64,000 bases of DNA from Branchiostoma floridae. Taxonomy: Eukaryota > Chordata > Leptocardii > Amphioxiformes > Branchiostomatidae. The stretch is taken from positions 10,400,460 to 10,464,459 of the forward strand of contig NC_049984.1 of assembly GCF_000003815.2 (NCBI RefSeq), read 5' to 3'. The translations under genes were made by a program, and so were the position numbers. Below are positions 37,801-49,800 of the stretch, piece after piece (position 1 is the stretch's first letter; every line of letters starts with the position of its first letter). Below the pieces are notes generated by a model. The model saw only the letters and a program-made list of their open reading frames with translations. It did no database searches and was not told the origin of the DNA.

Positions 37801-40800
37801 TGGCCATTCTATATAATGTCCTTGCTGAAATAAAACAAGATGCATTGTACGTCCATAGCGGTTACGTATGTAACTTATGTCCTCTGTATCTTTTTTCCAA
37901 TAAGGTACTGGCGTGTATATGAAATAAACTTAAAACTTGCTTTGCTTGGTACAAAAAGGTTTTCTTTAATTAGTTTATTAATTAGGATACGTTTAGTTAA
38001 AACTTTAAATTCTTGTCTCCATTGACCTTAACTATATCGTCATTATTTATAACACACCATTTGAAAGGTCCCGTCGTTACACTGATCACTGAGCAGGGTA
38101 GCTAGATGTCGCGCCCTGGACATTAATTTCGATCATAAAGAAACCTACTGTTGTAAATTTAGTTATATGCAGTATTACCAATATATGAAAGTAAGAAGTG
38201 ATGAGGGGACTTAGAGGGAGAGGCAACGATATGAAGTTTCTCGCTTATTACTAGTAACTAGCCCGGTGTAGAAAAAGAACTCAAGCCACACGGTCGTTTT
38301 GTTTTACCATTCTCAAGAAGTGTCTTGTACGGCATATACAGACTCTTAGTGGCTTGCGTCCTTCTGTTGAGGCGTAAAAGAAAACAAACACAAATACATC
38401 CATGTCCTGCATTGGGCATATCATGAAATTTCCAATCTGCTTGTGCTGTAAGATTTGCATGCACAGCATTTCCCATCCGCCCTTTATTAAGTTGCAAACA
38501 GACCTTTAAGTCTGTTTGATGATATTGAATGGTGGGCGTGAGTTTGAGCGCCTCTGACACTACCCTGGCGCAGACCCATCGACTGCCGATGATGCATGCT
38601 CCATTATGTAACGGATTTGCCGAGCTGTGTGACTAATTCTCGATCGCTGGGCTCTAATAGAATTCTAGAAAGTGGCCATTAGACTGGCTGCATGGTACGT
38701 ATTAGCTGAACATCCGGACCATAACGCCTGACTGCACGGACAGGAGAATCTAACAGGATCTAATAGGACGCGTTCTGAATACATCGGTCCGGGACATGCG
38801 CTTTCACATCAGGTGATGCATGATAACCAGGAGGACAGGGCCATTCTTACATCAATTCAGTTAAGGTTGATTCAGTTCCAAATTGTTTTTGTGTCGTTCC
38901 AAAAAAATATAGGCATTTTATCATTTCCGCTCATTTACTTTGACAGCCTCTTACCTAACAGCAGTAGATTTTCTTGGCCCGGACCCAGAATCAGTCATAT
39001 GAAGAAAACGCCGCGTCGGCTTTGACATTGATACATAGAGTAGTGCTGCAGAGATATCTGTAGATCAAAAGAAGATATTTCTACTCCCATGAACACAGTT
39101 TGACCCGTGAGACATGGGTTATACTTATTTATGTACAGACCATGAAGGGTGTGAATTGAGAGACTGACCGATGTAGACACTAGTGACGTACCCTGCAGTA
39201 CAGGAGTGGAGAGGAATCTTAAGACGTAATCTGAGAAGGCATGTCGTTAACTGTAGGGTGGAATAGAGCGTTTATCCATCAAAAACCTACCGGTACTTGC
39301 AAAGCCAATTGCAAGGTGACGCCTGTGCGAAAAATCCTTAGCGATTTAAACTTGAATAGGAAGAGGCATGCAAGCCTTTGGTTGTACAGTGTGTGTTTGG
39401 TTAACTGTTCAAACAGCAAGACCGCCGGATCTAAACATCTGTCATGACAAGGATTAGTTCTTTAATCGTTATATATTAGCAATACATGTAGTTCACTCCA
39501 ATGTACAAGTTGTCAAACATTTTACCAGCGCAGTGTACTCTCAAACATTTTTTTTTGCTCGCCAAGAAAGTTTTCATAATAGCGTCCTTGTGTCTGAGCG
39601 CCTGCAAAACCGCCGCACCTAAAAGCCTCTAACAGGGACCCACTCAGTCTGCAAGACGAAAATTACCTTCATCGCGTCTCATGTAGTGAAAATCTATTGT
39701 CTCCTGGTGGTCTTGTTCAATCTCTCCCTGAAGCTTTTAAACAAGATTTGATCTAGCTCCCGATGAAGCCATTAGTGCGGACTCATCGATCTTACCACGT
39801 TTAGATGCACGCCGATGTTCTTCAGCTACGCGCTTTGAAGCTACGCACTTCAAGACAAGTAGACGGAAACGCTATTGTGATACCGACGGTGTGCAAAGTA
39901 CCCCAAGTGAGCCGTTCCGTTGTTTAATGCGCACTGATAGCGTGAGAAAGTAGAGAGGCTGAAGAGGTTTACAACAGCGGGCGATCCGGGCTGTTGGAAG
40001 TCGTCTGATCGTAAACATCCCTACAGAAGAGCTTGTTCATTACCCCTTTGTCATAACAGACTTCAGTCAGATATATGATCCACAAAGACACCGCCCGGCT
40101 CATCCAATGCAAAGAGCTGGCTCTCCAGGTGAAGAGAGAAGTACCCGATGGCCCTTCCACTGTGAGTGTCTAAACATCTGTCATGATGATGAGGGCAGCA
40201 GTGTACACGCGGTCGTTTTTGTTTTATCTTCGCCAGGAAAGTTATGTTTTCAATGCAGTGTGCTAGTCTGTCTATGAGCAAGATAAGCCAAGAAGACCTG
40301 AATGAATTGTCTTCAGGTTTGATTTGTGGGATGGTCTTGATAAGAGCTATGATTATATTTTTGACCCTCTAGCGTCTTGTTATGGTACTACAGTGAAACT
40401 ACCGGTCCTTGTGTCTGAAGATCAAGTTGAAGATGCAGATGACTCCTCTCTAGTCAGTAGTTTTGTTCCCTTCCGAACAAACATTTCATAGGCGAATATT
40501 TGGAGTTGATTCCCAGTCTTTTGGAGAGATTATTTGTTTTCCTTCTAGTGATAAATGATGTCGCAACGTACGGACTCCATTAACGACTTTGACATATTCA
40601 CAAGATTGCCTCTGTCTGAGCGATTTTCTGAAACATCCCTTAAGAGAACGAATATCAAGAGTTTGCCAAAATGAAGCTCTGCTATCTACCTTTTACAAAT
40701 ACAATACCTCCCCCCTGATATGTGTAATGCAAAGAGTTGCCATTAGCCAACATCGGAGATGGCGTTTTAACACCTTCTATGTGCTGACTGAAACTTCAAA

Positions 40801-43800
40801 GCCTCTGTCTGTAGAGGACTGCTGGTTAAGTGTGACTTAGATGGAGATGGATATCAGGATTACTTTCCGCTAGTAAGAGAGTAAGAGAACCATCACCTCA
40901 GAACCTGGCCCACCGCTAGTATGAGAGTAAGAGAGCCATCACCTCCAAACCTGGCCCAAACCCAAGGCTGGCACCCGAATGGCGAGAGTCAATGGACGAT
41001 GGGCCATCAGCAGTTGGCAGCCCCATAAACACCAATAGTTTCGCCATTAGGTCAATAGTTGGGCTTCAAAATAGGATGATTCGGTCGATAGAGTGTATCC
41101 GGGTCAAGGGAAATAGATGGCGATATATATTGTAAAAACATGTGGACTTAAACTGCAGATATTTATGTCTCCCTTCGCGGAAGGGATACATATTGCTTTT
41201 GATCTATTTCTTCCTCCTCTTTCCCTGTGTCAAACAAGAAAGCTTATTTATCCGGATCAGACAGCTGTCATCATGGTTACTAGAGGTGCAGCAAGCACCC
41301 TGTGGTAGTCTATTACATAATGTAGCAAGTGGCAGGACAGAGATGGAGGCGCTGGTCACCATACATGTTTGGAGTAAGAATAAACAGAGCAATAATTTGT
41401 CAGGATAGTCCATGTAAAGATAAACATCATGTATTTGCTTGCAGATGTTTCCTTTCTACTATTTCTTGCTCCTGACTTTTGTCTCTGAATGCTCTTTTTC
41501 CTCAGTAGTGACATACGTTGGTTGACAAGAACTTCCATCATAAGTCGGTGTGCGTTTGCATACGCATGGGAAACCGTGTTTCCATTAATCAAATATATTC
41601 ATTATAGTACTTGTCCCCTGCTGTTTTTAAAGAACAGCATGCGCCAACGCTAAAAGCGGCAGTTGAATATTACACTTGACGCCCTGCCGCGGCAATCATC
41701 CACAGTTACTATTCCACAGTTGATCACAGTTCTTCCCTCCTCGTCACGGGATCGGCCTTTACAGGGTGTACTTAAGCCACAGACGACCGTGTTGTCAATG
41801 ATAGCCTTTCACTGGAAACTAAATGGGAATGTGCGGTTACAGGATCGAACTCTGCGGCCAGGCGCCGTGTTACGCCACCTGCCCGTAAAATGTAATCATT
41901 ACTTTTCAATACAGATGATAAGAGGTGATTTCAGGTGAACGTGGTTAAGAGTTGGACGTCCGTACGTACGTTCAGGCCCTTGTAATGCCTAGTGGCACAT
42001 GTGGCAGTGAATTACCTTGCTGTTTCAGTTCGCTGGCCATTATCCTTTAACTTGATCGAATTTCGAACACGGAACCCCCATTTTACGTCTCTTCCGAAAG
42101 ACGGTTGCAAACCCGCCCGAGATGCACTACCCAGGATTAAATGGGGCCTCTCAGTTATCAACCATTTGGTACTAGGAGCTTAACTGTGAGGCTGATACCA
42201 GTTGAGCTACAAGGACGGCCCAAGATCGACACGAACATCAACAAATATGGACTATTTGAAATCTGTTTGTCCACGACCATGGCTTCCTTCCGGCAGTTTG
42301 ATGTAACTGCCTCAGTTAGAACACCAACGATAACAACAGCAACCTGTCATAGTCACATCGGTCCCTGATATGACAAGATAAAGAACTGATAAATCTGTAT
42401 AGCATCGCTTTAATCACGCCGTAAAGAAAGCAGTTTGTCAATAAATTCTCGCTTGCACTGTTCCAAGAAGTTCAATCCATTGTCATTTCCAAACGCTCAA
42501 GCGCTGCTACCTTTTTTCAAAATCAGTTTCCACCAAGAGTTATGAATTCTTCATCAGTAAACGCTTAAACAAACCTGCATACTAGTATACAGAGCTGACC
42601 TCGAGGTTTTATCTATGATGAGTAATTTGGTACTTGTGGATGGCCGTGAGGGTAACCGTATGGGTAACCGTGTATGTTACCGTGCGGTACCCGGGTGTTT
42701 AACCACGTGGGCAATAGTGTGGGTAATGTATTGGTAACCGGGCGGTTAACCACATGGGTAATCGTGTGGGTAACGTATGGGTAACCGGGCGTTTAACCAC
42801 GTGGGTAACCGTGTGGGTAATCGTGCAGTTAAACGTGTGATTGACAAGTTGTCAATGGTTGGCTGGTGGACTCGTGATTGCAAACTTCCCAAAGTATCCC
42901 CAAACCGTTAATCCGTATAGCAAATGTGCATTTTCCTCTAATGTTCGTTCTTAGCACCACAACTATAAAATATTAGTACTTGTACTTGAAGGTAAGAAGC
43001 ATCCCACCATACATCCGAAACGTCCAAGGGTCATCGTTTCCGGCTAAATCTGGTTTACCTTATTAGCAGTAAACGCGGTTTTACGTTCTAAATGGAACCT
43101 TTTAATCTGTCTACAGGAAATGAGAGCTACTTAACGACGGTGAACGTCGTAAGTCTGGAGAACATTAAGTAACTTTAAAGCACATAAAATCTCCCAATCT
43201 CATCAGCACAGGTTGGCTGTAAGTGGAGAGGGATTTCCGACACAATACTTCCAGAAGTTTAGGCTTGCTCTATGTATGACATGCAGTAAATGTTCAGAAG
43301 CGGATATTGCCGTTTTCTAGTAATAAAGAAAGTCGAAATGGAATACTAGTACTTCATCAGATAGATCATAAAACACACTAAAATACTTTGAAGAAAAATA
43401 GGTGTTATTAGCGTCAAATCAAGCGTGGATTGGAAAATGTCATGGTCTTGTTCATCTAAGTACTTGCTAGATTTAGGAATTGGATCATTGTGGGGAAAAA
43501 AAGACACAAATGTCTGAGAAGATGGATATTCTACCATCACTTTTTGACAGCTCATCTGTGTAATGGCGATCATTTGCCTCTGTGGTAATATCGGTGCTTC
43601 CGATAGTAAATACATGTAGTCTTAAGGGTGTCATTCTCTGGTACATTTATGCTCTCTGATCTGGGCCATATATCAGAGACGGCACTCCTGGGAAGACTCG
43701 TAGTTTATAACAGAAGAACAGAGGCAAGGAACAAACCCAAAATGGACTATGTTACAATTTTAAACTCTATATCCGTACACAAAATAAAGCTCTACGAACA

Positions 43801-46800
43801 AGCTTTCGATCAATCCTCTGATCCTTATCAAGTTAAAATAACCCAGAGCCTATGGCACACATCCAGGCCGCAGGCGTGACGTCAGCAAAGGGTCAAAGGT
43901 GCTTGGAAGTCGGTATCGGCCCCCGTTCAATGAATGACATACATATGGAAGTACAATCCGCTTACTTCCTCTAATGAAACAACTACTCATGTACACCGGT
44001 AAGAAATAGCACCAGGGAAATAGATTGCATCAGGAGAGTTTGGCGCCAACTTGCTGATCTGACAGCTTATCTGAAGAACAATCATGTTTGGCACATCCCT
44101 AAATTTGGCACATCCCTAAATTTTCCTGACTTTCTTAATCTTACTTCATGACCATCTTGATTGCTCTTTACGTAAAATTGCAAACCAGTACCCACAGAGG
44201 CTGTATATGCACTCTTCTCAACAGAAGGATTAGAATATACCTAGAGGAGCATCAAATATTTGCTCGCTTCATACTTGATAATAACATACAGTGTCCCACA
44301 GTGAGTTCTTGTATTAAACTGTCGCCAGACAATATCGGCGGTAATACCACTGGCGTATCCCCGATAAGAGATATAAGCCTGTTGTGTATTACCACGTTTA
44401 TTGGAATTGTGCTGACGAACTGCAACATTGGCGGAAATTGCCGCGACATATTCACAAACTGTCAAGAGCCGATCGCAATTTTGTCACAGTTTACGTTCAA
44501 TTTCTTACTCCAGTAACGTATAAATTTCAAGTTTCCATAATCAAGAGCTCGCGTTTATTACCCCCTCTGGATAAAGAAAATACTAGTAATATCGTTGATG
44601 TGGGTCCTTGGTTAGCTGGATGATCAGTCAATCTGTCAACTGGTTGCAATTGGTTGGTTGTCTGGATTTGTAATCAGTTTAACAGAGGATGGTATGAACG
44701 GGAACTTTATGAGCAGTTCCTGTCCAGTGGTATACTTTTGGTCTACAGTTATTTTGTTTGTTTGCGAGCTGGATAATGCAAATTGCGCATGAATGGGCGT
44801 TCTTATATAGTTATGTGATTCTGCATTTGGGCTCCTTATTAAGAATCAGGTATGGACAATGTTTTTTCTGCAATCCGCGAACAGAAGATGACCATGCCAT
44901 AGCACCACAACGATAGATCCAGTTGAACACACACACTCGTCATTGCAATGGTCCTAGCTTTAACAGTGATTGATTGAGCTGTAGTTATTTTTGGTGGAGA
45001 CTTTACTAGTCGCCGTTTATCACATCAAGAAGAACGCTGGTCACTCCGCACGCCTGGAGTGGGCAGACTGAACGAGACATCGATCACAACTGACCAAATA
45101 AGCTTCCCGTTACAAGACTCCGCACTTCACATAACTACAGGTCGCACAAAGGGACCCATATTGATCGCATTCCGAGAGACTTTTGACTTGATAGCGTTCA
45201 TCAGTTGCTATGGTAACCGTGAAAGCTAGATTACGTGATGTCAAAGTAGGTCAGACAGAGAGGAGACGATTTGTCCAGGACGTTAGAGCACTTTAAAAGT
45301 GATAACCATTTGGAAGTGCCGCACATCCAACCAAAGCAGCTTGTCTTTTCATATACAGTCTGCAGATGAGCACGTTTTCAAAAACATCATGGGCAAGCTC
45401 TTTTCGATTGGATTGGATTGAATTATTGCTTTAATAAAATTGTCTTCACAACTTTAATAAATCGACCATATTGCACTCCCTACTCCATCTCAGAGTCTCT
45501 TCTTTCGTTGTCGCTTCTCATATTCATTGATAGGACCTGTTGGTAAGTGTCAGATGAGGACGTGACTATAATCCGAGGATTACGAGTGGATTGTTGAATG
45601 TCGAGTTCCCTGACGTAAGAGTATCAGACAGTAGTTACATAGGATCATAGACAACAGGCGGAAAATTGGATTGTAATTACTTTCTCTAGTACGGTGGGCG
45701 TGTGATAATTAAAGAAGATCTCCGAAGATGATTAAGATATAATAAGATGCAAGGGTTGGTAAGGGATGTAGTATTGCTACAGGATCATCTGCTTCAAGTA
45801 GAATGTATTTTTTCGAGTTAGTGCATCTGGAGTCATCAGATTGAAAGTTCTGAAATCCAAGTTCGTGGAAAATTTGAATTCGACGTAAAAGAAGTTGCGT
45901 TGTCCTGTTGGAAAGTGTTACTCAGAAGAACAACAACACCCATAGCGGGATGATGTCATGTAAATGTGTAACGTTATTTGGTTACTAGATGCCTGATCAC
46001 TCCGAGCCGATGTCATGGTTCGTATTTTAGGAACTTGTGTCTGGCGCCTTGTCCTTCACCTTGGCTCCACATTCTCGACTTAAGATTGATGGTTGTGTTT
46101 GTAAGACACACGCCGCTATAGTCTCTTAAGAGCTTTTTCACTGCCTAATACATATATTCAACTATCGAATTTTCACAGGAAGTCTTCATTCAAGTCCATA
46201 TTACAACTGTGAAGGAAAGCACGGCGTATCAGAAATTTCTAGTTAGCAACGAGCAAGTGAGTGCTTTTATTCATCAATTTTGTTTTATTGCGTCTTGTCC
46301 ACATCTACTCGATCTTACATTAGTCTGGTGTATGTCGGGTAGTATCTGTATTGACTTAAAGGGTTCAAGACAAGGACAGCAGGAGAAATCACCACCTCAA
46401 ATCTTCCGATATCTGACATGACCGATGGTATTTGTGTGGCTCTTCGGCGAGGTTCCGATGTTAATTAATCAATCATGTATGGTCGATTTAATGCTTCTCA
46501 GATAGTTCTAAACGTGGTTATCGCCTGCTGTAGTATGATTGGTCACATGGTTGGTGCCTACGCCAAAGCCTTCCCATTGGTGTGTACGGTTTCTTGGCCT
46601 CGTTTTCACTAGCCTGCGATCGTACAGCCGATTTAAGCTGCATTTCCACAGATAGAATATCACAGAATAAAGTAGAGCGGTGCGAGATGTATAAGTATGA
46701 TTTAAAAGACAACAAAAGCGCACAAAAATTCAGGAATTTTTTTCTCCATGACATTTGTTCAGCGATCTGTAAAATCTTTGTTCGCAGCGCGGTCGCAGCT

Positions 46801-49800
46801 ATACCAGAAAGTTGTTGGTCAAGTTTTTTTTCCATAGCCATTCAGCACATTTCCCACAGCCCGTTACATCTCGCTGCGATTGTCTGGATATAAAAGCCCG
46901 ATAGATAGTCACTTTTTGCTGTTATATATATCGTACATTCTACAAGTCCTTTGCAATAAACTTGATTAATTCTGAAGAGAGTGATTGGGTCGGTGACTGC
47001 TGGACGTTATGGCAGAGTCCAATCACGAGAAAACTAGGTTGACCCCAGGTCATGAACAGGATGATGATCCTGCGCCGCTCTCACCACCAGGGATAATGGA
47101 TCCGGTCCATCTTGTGATCTATCATATCACCAACCTGGCCACCTTTGCCTCTCCGCTCTACATCCTGTCTATAAACATCTGAATGGCCATAAAAGTTCGG
47201 AAATTCTTATCATATATATGTTTGATACTATTTTTTCTAACAACTTCTGGTCATAACCAGTAATGATCTCAAGCCTTTCCCACGCCCCACCTGATGTAAT
47301 AACTGATTTGTCAGTTGTGTGAAATGTGCGGCGGGTTAACAAAGGAAAGCACATCAGCACCAGGGCCATGCGAGCGGAACGATAGGTCGTGGCAGATCAC
47401 ACGGTAAGTTGCTCCGTTCTGGTTCGCTCATAGCGTGGAGCGATTTTATGATTGAAGAAATAACTCACAAGGAGGGAAGGTGCGGTACTTTCTGCTTTAT
47501 GCCGTGGCTGTAGCCCGAGGCAGTGTTTGGTATGCAGGTCCAGGTGCCACGGGGAAGATTTCCGATCCAGATCTCGCAACGTGCGTCAGCGATAACGGCT
47601 GCACATACTTCCTTGCGTTCCAGAAGGCTCTGTCTCATGACTACGCCGCTAGAAACTCAGACGCCCCAGCCGGTTAGCACGCTCCTGGGAGATGCCATGA
47701 ATGCACCTCAATCATAGAGACACGATAACGGCGTTTGCACCGATGGTTCTCTATCTCCCGAGGTACGGCGATCGCTGACGAGAAGAGATAACCTTGGTAA
47801 TGGCTTTCGTTCCGTGGGCCATCGCCTTGGGCATGCGCAGAGCACGTCTCGGAAACACGTTTTCCTACTGACACAGATGTCATGTTCCTGCAAGCCTCTA
47901 AGTAACATTTGACACGATTAACGATATTTAAAGTTTTCAGGTCGTTTCTTTCAGGCCCTATTCTATAGTGAAGCCTATTTGGAAGTATGTTATCGTTTAT
48001 GGTCTTTACCGTATTACATAACAGGGCTTACGGGATCACTCTAGGCTACTAAGGGTTTGACAGGAAGTCAGAGGGAACTATCTTTTTGAAAAGCGCACAT
48101 AGAAAACCTATAATACTACATTACCGGCACTTTCAGACCCTACACAAGGCCTTTTTTGGTCGTATGTTATCGTAATGGTCTTTACCGCGTTACATAATAG
48201 GGCCTACAAAGTGCTCTAGGTCGTGAAAGGTCGGACATAGATTCAGTAGGAAATGTATTTCTTAAATGTGCATAGGAAATATACGATGCTCTTTTGCTAG
48301 CGCTTTCTGGTAGTCAATGAAAAACCTTATGCTTATCTCAATCTCCAAGTGGCATATCGTGGTGAATGTACTGAACAACACTATGTCAAAAAAAAGATCT
48401 GTTTGCCCCGGTGGATTTTGTTGTCATGTGTTCCGGAAGTGTATTAGATAGAACTAAATTACTGATCTCTTTTTTTTGGACTAAGTGTAGTGGTAGCTCA
48501 CAAATGAGCTTCTCGCAAGGAATCCAAGAGCGCGCGTGTTTGGAAGCCGTTGGAGTTATTCCGCAGGACCTGGAACAGCCATCTGTCACGTCGACACTGT
48601 ACAAGGATATCTAGCAGAGATCTAGATATTCAAACAGGAGTGGGCCAATGGAAATTTGAACAGAACTCCTAGCGCGTTCATTACAGCTGGAGACGCCGGT
48701 AATATGCTGGTTTTACATTGCGTATTCCCTGTACAGCAATCATTTGCAAGGCAGTTTCAAGAGTAGCTAGCCGTGATTTTTCTTAGTTGGCAGGACATGG
48801 ATGCTGTTTTCCCGTAACCACGCTGCGAGTATTGGAAGTGTACACATGAAGTAAAATCGTTTTCCTCCATTCTTTTCTGTCTAGGACAATCCAGTCAACT
48901 ATAGAGAAAACGAAAATCAATACAAGATGTTGTCTTGTGCTGCTTCTAGATGGGTTCAAAGCAAATGGTTTAGATATTGCCCTTTGTCGTAACCTACTCT
49001 TTTTAAAGGGTAAGTGCCAAAGTCCACCTTAAAATGTGTACTTTGGCACATCGAGTGTCATTCTTTGATTTCCTTACTATATGTTATTTCTGTAGGTTCA
49101 ATTTTTGGATCCGTATGATTCTGTGTATTGCAGGAGTATTCCATTGCTTGCCCTTTACCGGAGTCCTCGGTTTTTCGACTATTGATTTCTTCGCCAATGT
49201 TTGCCTGAGCCCTTCATAGACAGATGGATGCTCGAGGCCCACACCTCTTTTCTTCCCGCTCACGGGTCTTTTATCCTATTATTTATCCAGCGCGCGGGAA
49301 GGACTGGGACAAGTGCGCACCAGCTGCCTCCTACAGGGGTACGGAGTATAAGTAATCACACCGCCCTGCCATTGGGCCCGCTCCAGATTCATACGTCTTA
49401 ATAGGGCGGTCCATTCTGCAAATAGATCTAAATTGGATCGCGAATTCTGTTCCGCCTTTACCGACCATTGAATTGATGAGATGTGGTCCACTGTGGGCAA
49501 TTGGGAGGAACTGGGCATTTATCCTAATTTATGTCGCGGTCCCGCCTTCCGAATCCTGTGTTCGTGCGCGTATTGGCGTGAATATAGAGCGATATAATGG
49601 AATGGCATCGGCACCGGGAGTGGAAAGATAATCACAACTAACACCACTCATAGTTAACACTCGTAGACTTTGCGTCCTATACGACATTTTTAATGAATGA
49701 ATGAATTAAGACCTTTATTGAAAAATATGACATCATCTCATTAAAGATAAGATCAATAACTTGTATTTCGGACATTTTATAGATGACGACATATTACGAC

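Noticed and set aside
44091-44122. Short duplication TTGGCACATCCCTAAAT
   Set aside because: A single 17-18-base tandem copy; too small to be informative.
47480-47677. 65-codon plus-strand frame with a hydrophobic start
   Set aside because: No promoter, no family, and an overlapping frame of similar length in another phase.
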